In this document: in pieces, positions 1 to 9,885 of the stretch
Position numbering within the stretch: the stretch's first letter is position 1
How the letters are laid out: each line of letters begins with the position of its first letter
Assembly (NCBI GenBank): GCA_034509735.1
Contig: JACGWO010000012.1
Location: 8,926,367-8,990,366 of the forward strand
Reading direction: 5' to 3'
Length of the DNA stretch: 64,000 bases
Source of the DNA: Sesamum alatum
Lineage: Eukaryota > Streptophyta > Magnoliopsida > Lamiales > Pedaliaceae
Made by a program: the position numbers and the translations under genes
The notes under the pieces: generated by a model
Told to the model about the DNA's origin: nothing
Seen by the model: the letters and a program-made list of their open reading frames with translations, nothing else
The model's database searches: none

Positions 1-2014
1 GGGCCACGCATTTGATGGTGGTCATGAAACCAACTGATTAAGAGTTGGGTCTGAAACGTTCCAAGTCGAGGACCTCGAGACAGGGCATCGAGAGTCCTAT
101 TGAGACTTGCGTCAAGAGTCGTGTTCATTGGATGAGTGCCGTGTTTCATCGGCGACAGGCGTGGGACGCCTACACGATCTTGATGGGTTGGTCGACTGGG
201 GTCGAGCCGACTGGACTGACTCGCGGATCATCATATGGAAGCCTTGGAGGCTTGGTCGGTATGATTGGATTCCCCGGTTCCGATAGTACGGGAGTAATCC
301 TCAGACTTGAGGAATCATGGCAGTCACGTGCACAGGACGGCTGTATCTTGGATCTGGCGAGAGGTGATCATTCTGTAAGATGATCATTATAAGCCTTGTC
401 CAGTGCAGTCGGAATGTGTAGCGAGGACGGTGGATTCCAAGAAGAGGATCCGTCCCCTGTCAGTATATGACAGAGGTATCTCCTATGCACTCGGAGACAC
501 GTACATGCTGTTTGAAGCTGTGGCCACAGTGGTTGATCGAACAGGGAATGGTTTCCTGTGTCGATGCAATGAAGCATACGTAGTCTCGAGTATTAAGCAT
601 AGATGCCTAGTCAAGGATGGGAACCGACGCCCAATTCCATACCCTAGACTAAGGCCGGGAGACGGTAGACGGAAGGATCGTACCCGTACGGAATCGGCGC
701 CTAAATGTTCACGCCAATTCACCTAGTCTCTAGTGCCATGGACCGTTGCTAGACGGCCACCCATGGTAACGGGCCCTTGTGGGACACGGGCCCAAGTCTA
801 GCTGAGGGTGAACCTAAAGGGTCACACACAAATCACCGAGGAGGTTGAGAGATCGACTTGGAGTCAATCTCGAAGGATAAAATAAGTAATTGGATTACTT
901 AAGGGAAAGTCCATTGGATGGACGGGCCGATATTGTATCGGGCTTTCATTTAATCGGTAAATTGGATTTTCGATTAAATATGGAAAGTTGAGATGTTGAG
1001 ACGTTGGATCTTTTAATTGGATTAAAAGATCAACGGGAATAATTTAAGTGGACATTAAATTGGATTTAATATTGGGTTCATCGTAATTGGATTACGATAA
1101 AACCCGGGCCGTTAAATTATACCCGAGAGGAGAAATAATTCCTAATTTGGAATAGGAAGAAGTTGGACTTCTTCCCTTAATTAAACATAGCCGACATGCT
1201 CCCTTGAAGGAAGCAAAATCAGCCATGTTTCATGCTAGGTGGTATGTTGACTTGTCTCTTTTGGAAAGAGACAAATCAACTCCAATCAAGCTCTTCCCTT
1301 TTGGTATGATTTGATCATACCATAAATTTTGATAGGCTTGATTGAAGAATTGATGGTGATTGATTGGAATGAATCTAGACATCCTTGGATGAACCTAGAC
1401 ACATTCCAATAATCACATTAATTATGTATATATATTAGAATATACAACACCTAGCATAAGTGATTCATTATTCATCTTTTTCTAGGAAAAAGAGAAGACA
1501 AAAATCCTCTCCTCTCTCTCAATTTTCGTGCTCCCTCTCTCTCTTACACTTGTGTTCTTCACTTGATTTTGAATCAAGAAGAAGAACAAAGTAAGTTTAA
1601 GAGAACACTAATTCATAGTGTTCTTCTCTTAAACCGATTCCTTCCTAAACCCGTTCTTTTCTAGCAAGAAGAACGTGTGTTTCTTCCGGTGTGGTGTGGA
1701 TCACCTTTGGAGAATCCATACGTTTGGATTTCGTGAGCATTCCGGAGAAGGAACAACGCTAGTAGCCGGGAGCATACGCTAAACAATCAAAGGTAACGGT
1801 TTATTACGCTTTGATTGATTCCATTTATATATCTATGCCCTATGTGTTTAAATATATGTTTTAATATTTACACATCCTACATCGAACGCCCGGTTGAGCA
1901 CCCAAGGGTACACCCCTTGGGATTCGCGTATTTTGAATTTTATTTAAATTTACGCACTTATTCCACGCTTTCTCGCTTCCGCTCGCGCTCCCGGGCGGAT
2001 CCGCTTGTCCTTCA
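1..2014 (+). repeat. Copia-type LTR, family LTR1, copy a (start outside window)
   Basis: This long terminal repeat reads in + orientation and ends with the typical CA at about 2014. It is homologous, in reverse complement, to 7757-9885 and 17837-19163; the copy at 17837 sits next to a tRNA-Met primer-binding site, which identifies the family as an LTR. No primer-binding site follows 2014. The next bases are CACTA transposase coding sequence on the minus strand, so this is a solo LTR or the 3' LTR of an element lying to the left. The short reading frames inside it have no recognisable protein similarity and I treat them as chance. Positions 849-1274 hold a series of short hairpins (separate entry). 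The target duplication cannot be checked because the left edge is outside the window. Confidence 0.8.
849..1274 (+). repeat. Hairpin series with TTGGA loops inside LTR1a
   Basis: At least eight short inverted repeats follow one another, most with the same five-base loop TTGGA. Arms and loops that I can place are 849-871 (9-bp arms, one mismatch), 883-901 (7-bp), 909-923 (5-bp), 1007-1031 (10-bp), 1054-1070 (6-bp), 1080-1098 (7-bp), 1155-1175 (8-bp) and 1252-1274 (9-bp). The arm sequences differ between hairpins, but the loop is constant. Most stems recur in the minus-oriented copies at about 8.50-8.93 kb and 18.58-19.0 kb, with loops reading TCCAA or close variants on the + strand. Function is unknown. 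Confidence 0.75.
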
Positions 2015-2991
2015 ATAAGGATGAACCGCTGGTAGGAATTGCCTGTGGCAGTCAAAATAGCACGCCTTCCGATCGTGTTGTAAATAGAATGCCCGTGTGT
2101 CCTCCATACAAACTGGACACCCGTAACATCGGCGGTACTCCATCCAGACGCCATACCATAAGCAGGAAGGTCGTTCACTGTCCACATTAATGCGTCATGC
2201 ATAATGAATGCCTAGTTTGTTGCAGTATCGTGCATACGTACACCCACATGCCATAAATTCTGCAACTCCTCGATCAACGGCTCCAAGTAGACATCGATAA
2301 GACGTTTGGGATTCGATGGGCCAGGGATCACCATCGTTAGGAACATATACTCAGATTTCATGCACATTCCCGGTGGGAGATTGTACGGTGTAAGTATCAC
2401 GGGCCAACATGAGTAAGTTTTACCGTACTGACCGTGCGGTGCAAACCCATCCGTGCATAACCTAAGTCTAACATTCCTCGGTTCAGCTGCAAAATCATGA
2501 TACGTCTGGTCAAAATGCTTCCAAGCCTCTGCATCGGACGGATGACACATGTATCCTTCCTCCGTCTGATGGCTCGCATGCCAAGTCATATGCTCTGCTG
2601 TGACCTCCGATGCATACAACCTCTGCAGTCGAGGGGTAATCGGTAGATACCTAAGAATGGCATACGGGGACTTCTTGCGTTTAGGATTTCTGTCCCTGGT
2701 GGGCTTGTACCTAGCGTCTCCACAGAACTTGCAATATTCCAAATCAATATCGTCCTTCCAGTACAACATGCAACTATTTTTGCAAGCATCAATCTTCTGA
2801 ACTGGTAAACCCAATTCTCTTATCAATTTCTTCGTATTGTAATAATCGGCGGAAAAAGTGTGATCGCGAGGCATTACAGTATCAGGCCACTGGCATAACC
2901 GATCATATGTATGCTCGGAAAAACCCCTTCGGCCTTGATATTCACCAAAGAGGCAATTGACGCCAACTGAGAGGTGGTGCAGCCATTCCAC
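2015..2991 (-). pseudogene. CACTA TNP2-like transposase, middle part (truncated)
   Basis: On the minus strand this encodes a TNP2/Transposase_21-type protein that would cut and join CACTA ends. Recognisable stretches include DYYNTKKLIRELGLPV, CKNSCMLYWKDDID followed by a CKFCG pair, LCTDGFAPHGQYGKTYSCWP (which carries a conserved Asp), and ALMWTVNDLPAYGMASGWST near the truncation. The main open frame is 2212-2991; a stop or frame change near 2210 separates it from the last part, 2015-2202, which ends at the LTR junction. The link to the N-terminal exon at 3234-3554 is broken by frame changes around 2995-3230. It is a dead copy. The same protein is encoded by the larger CACTA element at 51.0-51.9 kb. 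Confidence 0.88.
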
Positions 2992-3233
2992 AAAGGTTGG
3001 TCCGCAGCATGAACTACATCAAAAAAACGGTCTAACAAGTCAGACACATAATCATAGGGCCCCGAAACATATTATAAACTAGGACCCACATCAGATGGAC
3101 AATACCGAGTACCATCATCAGTCAGTCCCTCCTGGTTGTACGAAGACCAGAATGACGGCCCGGCGGCATCGAATACCATCCTTTGCGCCCAATCCATCTG
3201 AGCCGCATCACCCCAATGCGAACTACCCTCCTC

Positions 3234-3554
3234 CTAAACGGGTGCCGTTTGCTGCTGCTGCACAGGGGGCGCTGTCAATGCTTCAAAGTATTCCTGCACC
3301 CTCTCCTCACCATGCGAAGTCCAATTGTAATACTCTGGCATAAACCCTTTCATACACAAATCAAAATTTACCTCGTCTGGTGTTTTGAACTGTTCATTTT
3401 TGCACTTCCGGCAAGGACACTTAATCTTGTCCCCGTCCATATATGCACGCTGAGACTGGGCCCATTTTAAAAATGTTGTAACACCATCCTCAAACTTCGG
3501 CGTTACACCCAGGACGTCTCGATCATACATCCATTTCCTCAATTGTCTTAACAT
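3234..3554 (-). pseudogene. CACTA transposase N-terminus (transposase-associated domain)
   Basis: The reading frame starts at the minus-strand ATG at 3554 (MLRQLRKWMYDRD) and carries a zinc-binding pattern CPCRKCKN about 45 residues in, followed by FDLCMKGFMPEYYNWTSHGE. This matches the transposase-associated domain found upstream of TNP2 in plant CACTA elements. The upstream codons (3555-3671) are open but hydrophobic and AT-rich and look like untranslated leader. The frame ends after a short Gln run (VQQQQ). Downstream coding sequence resumes only after frame changes, so the protein is broken. The equivalent exon at about 50496-50770 in the other CACTA element is even more degraded. Confidence 0.85.
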
Positions 3555-3841
3555 GATTGGTCCTACGTATAATTCACAACAGTACGCAATTAAATGACGA
3601 GAGTAAATTATATATATAAATATATACATGCAAAAATAACAGAATTTTGCATACTTACCTGAGCAAAACACCTATCAATATGATCAATGCAAAATTTGCG
3701 CTCGGTAATTGATATGTTCGATTTTTCGTATAAAGAATCAAGGGGGAGTTACAAATACAAAATGAGTTGGAGAGTAAGTATAAGAACAATGACAAAGAAG
3801 GGGGGCATATATATAGAAAATATTGGAACGGGGATTGGAAT

Positions 3842-4452
3842 ATTATTTGGAACACAAAACTAGCCGTTGTTCCAGCTTTAGGAACGGTCTCAGGAGAGGA
3901 AACAGGAACGGTAAAGTTATCGTTGTAATATAGCCGTTAACGCATATTAGGAACGATATGAGGCACAACAAAAATGGACCGTTCCTACTTGGAGTACAGT
4001 TGGACCGGTACTTGTAACACTATTGCACTTACTATATACCCGTAATTTAGAACGGTAATTGCATCACATTTTTTCCCATGGCGTAAAAGGGCCTTCTGTA
4101 GGACTACATGTTGGAATTGTCAGTCAACCGGTCCAAATTGACACGGTCTTTGGACCACATATAGTAACGGTAAGTGTTCCCGGTCGGCCGACCGTTCCAA
4201 ATCTCACACATGTGTTCCAAATTGAAGTCCAAAATATATCAGGTCCCCTTTAGGAACGGTTATAGGTGTACAAATTGGCTCACCATTTTTGGCACTCTAA
4301 TAGGAACGGTCGGACTGTTCCTATTATAGTGTATTACAATTAACACGACTGTGACGTCATCAACGGTTTACCGTTCCACAACAGTTCCTACTTGGACCGG
4401 TAACTGGAACGGTCGTCCCTAACCGTTCCTATTCCTGCATTTTTTTGTAGTG
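3842..4452 (-). repeat. CACTA subterminal repeat array and TIR
   Basis: The octamer GGAACGGT or its complement ACCGTTCC occurs nine times by my count between about 3870 and 4435, in both orientations, with several one-base variants, and the array ends at the TIR (4438-4452). Subterminal arrays of this kind are where the element's second protein (TNPA/TNP1 type) binds in En/Spm systems; that binding is inferred here, not seen. The stretch 3672-3841 is AT-rich leader without a gene. Confidence 0.85.
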
Positions 4453-4619
4453 AAAATGGGATAATGACTTTGGGGTTAAGTTTCCTCGAAGATCATAAAC
4501 CATGAGGGAGAAAAGGTAATGGTATGGAATTCAGTCTAGATGGTTATACCATTAGAATTGAATGACTAGCCCCTTTTCTATATACATATCTGTTGGTATG
4601 TTGTATGAACAATATAAGC

Positions 4620-4961
4620 CAGAATATTTTGCAGCTTATATTGACTTAGGATCAGCGATTTGCACGGCAAAACCTGGTGTGTTCCCTAGCGAAGCTATGG
4701 AATCCTTACCCATTATTGCAGGAAGGGATTTTTCACAAAAAAATTCTTGTACTCAATAAGGGTATATGAGAAGCAAAAATCATGATTGGAGGAGCATTTG
4801 GAACACCTTGGTTCAAGGTAAAGACGCCTCCTATTTACTTTCATGATACAGAAGCAGATATCTTGCTAGGTAATAATTTCATCCAAACCTTCGCAAAATA
4901 TGTACAGGATAACCACAAGAATCTGTTGATTTTTACTACTAACTGTGGTAGCGAGATACAG
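4620..4961 (+). pseudogene. Pararetroviral aspartic protease region (broken)
   Basis: Translation gives a retropepsin-like region with AYIDLGSAICTAKPGVFP near its start and a distal ADILLGNNF motif; both are typical of caulimovirid proteases. The residue after the catalytic Asp is Leu instead of the usual Thr or Ser, which would be expected to inactivate it. The frame is interrupted by a stop and a frame change around 4757-4781, and then by a hAT-like insertion at 4962. The copy is not functional. Confidence 0.7.
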
Positions 4962-5614
4962 GTAGGGGTGGCAACGGGGCGGGTATGGGGCGGGTTTGGG
5001 TGGACCCGAGACCCGCCCCGTCAACTCCGGGAAGGACTCAGGACCCGCCCTGCCCCGGTTATTTTTCAACCCCGGACCCGCCCCGCCCCGCCCCGGTACA
5101 AAACCCGCCGGGGAGGGTCTAACCCGGTAGACCTGATTTTTTTAATTTTCTAATTTTTTATTTGTTTTACAAATTAAAAAAATTAAAATTTAATATATCA
5201 ATTACAAATAAAATTATTTGTTCATGATCTAACTGAAATTCAAGTCGAAAAACAATTTCAAGTACAAATAAAATTGTTCATAATAGAACAACTCAAACAA
5301 TTCATATTGAATTATTTATTAGAGCTTAGTAACAACTTTTTCGTCTTTCTAATCGTTAAGTATTGTGGGATAATTTTTCAATTTATCAACTATTGAAGAT
5401 GTACCTAACAATAAATAAATTAAATGATACAATATTTTGTTAGTGTTTATTCTATCATAATAAAATAAAAGAAATATATATATATATATCTAAACCGGGC
5501 GGGTCCTTAAGGACCCGGGACCCGCCCCATCTTCAAATTTTTGGACCCGGACCCGCCCCATTAGGGGCGGGTCCGGGGCGGGTTTTGCCGGGTCCGGGTT
5601 GAATTGCCACCCCT
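4962..5614. mobile_element. hAT-like MITE with 8-bp target duplication
   Basis: A 653-bp element is flanked by the perfect 8-bp direct repeat AGATACAG (4954-4961 and 5615-5622). Its ends are inverted repeats of the form AGGGGTGGCAA, followed by GC-rich GGGCGGGT-rich subterminal sequence on both sides; the centre (5140-5490) is very AT-rich with a TA microsatellite near 5476. An 8-bp duplication and a TAGGGGTGGCA-type terminus are characteristic of non-autonomous hAT elements. It has no coding capacity; the open frames in its GC-rich arms are compositional. It inserted into the pararetroviral fragment after that was already in the genome. Confidence 0.85.
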
Positions 5615-5906
5615 AGATACAGGTTTTGCATAGAGAAAAGGCATTTAACAGAATAATGCCCATAAATTTTCGCATCAAACGTGGTGATGATGCCAAATTA
5701 ACTCATCCAAAAATGCAGGATAAAAGAAAATTTGGTACGGCTCTTTTGTCTTTCAGGCAACAGGGTTTTGATGATTCTTCGAAGAACATCTTAGGATCTT
5801 GAAGGAAGCTACACAAGAGTGCAGGTCAATGGACATGGACGGAGAAAGTAAACTTTCTCTCAAGAATGTCTAGAGGCTTATTCAAAGGAATTTCAGTGAG
5901 AATCCT

Positions 5907-7244
5907 TTGGCATGGTGGGATAGAAATAAGATCGAGGCTACTCTAAAGATCAAAGAGGAATGCAAGTACGAGTATGTCCGATACAAGCCTATCCAAATGA
6001 ACATGGAGGATAAGAAAGATATGCAGGAGATCATTAAAGAGCATATCAATCTTAGACTCATCGAGCCTGGAGTCTCGGCCTATAGTAGCCTTGGTTTTTT
6101 GGTAAGAAACCATGGTGAGATAAAAAGATGTAAACCCAGGTTAGTCATTAACTATCAAGGCATTAATAGAATATTAGAATTTGATGGTTATTACATCACA
6201 AGTAGAGAACACTTAATTGATTGGATTAAAGGTGCTAAAGTATTTTCCAAATTCAATTGCGAATCTGGATTTTATCAGATTAAAATGGAAAATGATTCAA
6301 AGAAATACACTGTATTTTCCACACCTCATGGACAATATATCTGGAATGTACTTCCAATGGGACTTGCCAATGCACCCAAGATATTTCAAAGAAAGATGGA
6401 TAATTTTTTCAAAAACTATCTAGAGTTTATGTTTGTTTACATAGACGACATCTTGATTGCATCTAAAAATATACAGGATCATATTAGATATCTTGAAATA
6501 TTTTCTGATGCATGTCATAAGGAGGGATTAGTGCTTTCCGAAAAGAAATCCATCATAGCTGTCAATAAAATTGAATTTCTAGGAATTCTTATTGACGAAA
6601 CAGGTATTGAGTTGTAGGAACACATTGTAGAAAATATTCGCAATTTTTCTGACATTCTTAAAGATAAGAAGCAACTTCAAAGCTTCTTGGGAGTTGTCAA
6701 TTTTGCAGGAATCTTTATCAAGGACCTCGCAAAATACAGAAAGGATTTCCGTCCACTTCTGAAAGAAACAGAAAGTTCAAAGTGGAAATGGGAGGAAATT
6801 CATACGCAAAGGGTTCGTGAGTTAAAACAGGTTTGCAATAACCTGCCAAAGCTTGCAATCCCACAAGACGAGGATGAATTGGTAGTCTACATGGACGCCA
6901 ATGATTACAGATGGGTTGCAGTGCTCATGAGAAAAACAACTACTAACGAATAGCCATGTAGATACACAGGACGGTTGTTCACCGAACAACAAGCTAAATT
7001 ATGGCATTTTAACGAGAAGGAATTCTTTGCAGTTTGGAAGGCTTTCAAAAAATGGCCTTTGTTCTTACTAGCCAAAGAGTTTACATTAAAAGTTGATAAT
7101 ACGAATGTTAAGGCTTTCTTAAAAAATAAACTTGAATCAAAGATTGAGAAAGCTCGGATTATTAGATGGCAAGCAGAATGCCAATTTATTGTTATAATAT
7201 TGTCGTTATCAAATCTCATGAAAATGTTCTTGCAGATTTCTTAA
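5907..7244 (+). pseudogene. Pararetroviral reverse transcriptase and RNase H (broken)
   Basis: The product is a caulimovirid-type RT followed by RNase H, which would copy the pregenomic RNA into DNA. Visible motifs are KPRLVINYQGINR, FSKFNCESGFYQIKM, the catalytic-site box VYIDDILIAS and LGLANAP-like LPMGLANAP, then an RNase H stretch LFTEQQAKLWHFNEKEFFAV. The RT catalytic Asp pair is intact. In-frame stops at 6615-6617 and about 6951-6953, plus a frame break near 7200, inactivate it. Sequence between the MITE and 5906 (5623-5906) is degenerate protease-RT linker. I place it in Caulimoviridae because no integrase follows and because of the RT motifs. Confidence 0.85.
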
Positions 7245-7249
7245 CAAGA

Positions 7250-7756
7250 GATGGAGGCAGCTGAAGCAGACTTCGTCATCATCAGGCTCAGGCACCTCAG
7301 GGAGAACCTTGAGGAGATTGACAAGAGATTTGGACAGCTAACAATTAAAGCCCAAATAGCTGGCCAAGTCTAGAGCACCATCAGGAGTACCAAACTTGTT
7401 GCAAGCTCGTCATGGGACGACCTACTTGAACCAATTCGAAAGACATCATCTTTGGTGATAGCCCGAGAATTAAGAGAGCAGGGCTCTAAACCTGCAATTA
7501 GAGAACATGACTCTAAACCTGTAGCGGCAGATTCAAATACTGCTTGCACAAGGCTATCGCCAGACTCTGGTGAAAAGGCAAAAGTTGAGTTACAGGAAGT
7601 GCAAATTCCTGATAATTCAAGTCAACCCAACACCTCTGGGGTTAAAGAGGAAGAGATTAACCTTAGGCTGATGACGAGCACCTCTAAGTTTAATACTAAC
7701 AAGGCTTTATCTTCTGTTTTCGCTTGGCAGGATTATCAGAGATCATGGGAAAAACT
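7250..7756 (+). pseudogene. Region downstream of pararetroviral RNase H, coiled-coil-like
   Basis: After the RNase H, charged coding-like sequence continues (RLRHLRENLEEIDKRFGQL), with a stop near 7371 and an open stretch from 7452 to the LTR junction at 7756. The heptad-like spacing of Leu suggests a coiled coil. I do not recognise the product. By position it could be the C-terminal part of the polyprotein or a following viral gene. It is cut by LTR1b. Confidence 0.4.
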
Positions 7757-9885
7757 TGAAGGACAAGCGGATCCGCCCAGGAGGGCGAGCGGAAGTGAGA
7801 AAGCGTAATACAATACGTAATTTAAAATTAATCGCATATAAAGCGAAATCCCAAGGGGTGTACCCTTGGGTTCTCAACCAGGCGTTCGATGTAGGATGTA
7901 TTAACGTTTAAAGCCATACACTTAACACATAGGGCATAGATGAAAATAACAAAGAATCTACTAAAGCGTAATAAACCATTACCTTGTAGATTTCTCGTGT
8001 GCTCGGGTACTTGCGTTGTTCCTTCACCGGAATGCTCACAAATCCTAAAGTATGGATTCTCCAAAGGTGATCCACACCACACCGGAAGAAACTCACGTTC
8101 TCCTTGCTAGAGGAAAACGGGTTTATGAAGGAATCGGCTTAAGAGAAGAACACTATTAATTAGTGTTCTCTTAATCCTACTTTGTTCTTCCTTTTGATTC
8201 AAAATCAAGTGAAGAACACTAGTAGAAATGGGGAGGAATGGCCGAGAGTTAGAGGGAGAGGAGAGGCCAAAAATTGTCTTCTTTTTCCTAGAAAAAGATG
8301 AATTATGATTCACATATGCAAGGTGTTGTATATACTCCTATATATACATAATTAATGTTATTATTGGAATGTGTCTAGGTTCATCCAAGGATGTCTAGAT
8401 ACATTCCAATCAATCACCATTAATTCTTCAATCAAGCCTACCAACTTTTATGGTATGATCAAATCATACCAAAAGGGAAGGGCTTGATTGGAGTTGATTT
8501 GTCTCTTTCCAAAAGAGATAAGTCAACATACCACCTTGCATGAAACATGGCTGATTTTAGCTTCCTCCAAGGGAGCATTTCGGCCATGCTCATTATGGGA
8601 AGAAGTTCAACTTCTTCCTATTCCAAAATAGGAATTATTTCTCCTCGAGTCAAATTTAACGAACCGGGTTTTATCGTAATCCAATTATGATGAACCTGAA
8701 ATTAAATCCAATTTAATGTTCATTTAAATTATTCCTGTTGATCTTTTAATCCAATTAAAAGATCCAACATCTCAACTTTCCATATTTAATCGAAAATCCA
8801 ATTTATCGATTAAACGAGGGCCCGATACAATATCGGCCCGTCCATCAGATGGACTATCCCTTAAGTAATCCAATTACTTATTTATCCTTCGAGATTGACT
8901 CCAAGTCAATCTCTCAATCTCCTCGGTGATTTGTGTGTGACCCTTTAGGTTCACCCTCAGCTAGACTTGAGCTCGTGTCCCACAAGGGCCCGTTACCATG
9001 GGTGGCCGTCTAGCAACGGTCCATGGCACTAGAGACTAGGTGAATTGGTGTGAACATTTAGGCACCGATTCCGTATGGGTATGATCCTTCCGTCTACCGT
9101 CTCCCGGCCTTAGTCTAGATTATGGAATTGGGCGTCGGTTCCCATCCTTGACTAGGCATCTATGCTTAATACTCGAGACTACGCATGCTTCATTGCGTCG
9201 ACACAGGAAACCATTCCCTGTTCGACCAACCACTGTGGCCACAACTTTAAACAGCATGAACGTGCCTTCGAGTGCATAGGAGATACCTCTGTCACATACT
9301 GACAGGGGACGGATCCTCTCCTTGGAATCCACCGTCCTCGTTACACATTCCGACCGCACTGGACAAGGCTTATGATGATCATCTTACAGAATGATCACCT
9401 CTCTCCAGATCCAAGATACAGCCGTCCTGTGCACGAGACTACCATGATCCTTAAAGTCTGAGGACTACTCCCATACTATCGGAACCGGGGAAATCCAATC
9501 ATACCGACCAAGCCTCCAAAGCTTCCATATGATTATCCCCGCGAGTCAGTCCAGTCGGCTCGATCCCAGTCGACCAACCCATCAAGATCGTGTAGGCGTC
9601 CCACGCCTGTCGCCGATGAAACACGGCACTCATCCAATGAACACGACTCTTGATGCAAGTCTCAATAGGACTCTCGATGCCCTGTCTCGAGGTCCTCGAC
9701 TTGGAACGTTTCAGACCCAACTTTAAATCAGTTGGTTTCATGACCACCATCTAGTGCGTAGCCCAACTGCACGAGCTGTTAACCGTGGTCTGTGGGCTTT
9801 ATTGCGATATAAGTAAAACACCGTTTTAACATATGTAAGATGAGCGTAACAAAGAAGGTACCATTGGTGACAAACACTCGTCTTA
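7757..9885 (-). repeat. Copia-type LTR, family LTR1, copy b
   Basis: This is a minus-oriented LTR1, recognisable from its CA-end (TGAAGGACAAGCGGATCC on the + strand) through to about 9885. No tRNA-Met primer site adjoins 7757, so it is a solo or 3' LTR. It is inverted relative to copy a, with about 5.7 kb between them. At its far end the homology stops exactly where LTR2 begins, about 210 bases short of where the related LTR2 would end, so it appears truncated by LTR2. The hairpin series recurs at about 8.50-8.93 kb. No gene is present; the short frames on both strands are shadows. Confidence 0.8.

Larger units (their letters stand above)
2015..4452 (-). mobile_element. CACTA (En/Spm-type) transposon, 5' part, truncated by LTR1a
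   Basis: The element reads on the minus strand. Its 5' terminus is at 4452, where the reverse strand begins CACTACAAAAAAATGC, a classic CACTA terminal inverted repeat. Inside it is a subterminal repeat zone (about 3842-4436), then a transposase-associated domain and a TNP2-type transposase. The coding sequence runs straight into LTR1 at 2014/2015, so the LTR was inserted into the transposase gene and the 3' half lies outside the window. The TIR abuts endogenous pararetrovirus sequence at 4453, so the CACTA element probably inserted into that fragment. Confidence 0.9.
4453..7756 (+). mobile_element. Endogenous pararetrovirus (Caulimoviridae-like) fragment
   Basis: This decayed copy encodes, in order on the + strand, an aspartic-protease region, a reverse transcriptase and an RNase H. 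No integrase follows, and the RT/RNase H resembles plant pararetroviruses rather than gypsy elements. It is bounded by the CACTA terminus on the left and LTR1 on the right, and is split by a small TIR element at 4962-5614. Several in-frame stops make it non-functional. Upstream movement- and coat-protein regions would lie left of the CACTA insertion and are not in the window. I cannot assign a genus. Confidence 0.8.

Noticed and set aside
45..726. Frames of about 70-112 codons near the window start
   Set aside because: They lie inside LTR1, overlap on both strands and have no recognisable motif; related frames appear only because the LTR is repeated.
3842..4452. Regular short repeats that might suggest a CRISPR-like array
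   Set aside because: The octamers occur in both orientations with irregular spacing and end at a CACTA TIR in plant DNA; they are subterminal transposon repeats.
4782..5153. Pro/Arg-rich open frame of 123 codons
   Set aside because: It starts in the broken viral protease and runs into the GC-rich arm of the hAT-like MITE, so it is a chance fusion.
5907..7244. RT region as a Ty3/gypsy element
   Set aside because: No integrase or chromodomain follows, and the RT and protease motifs match caulimovirids better; no LTR pair brackets it.
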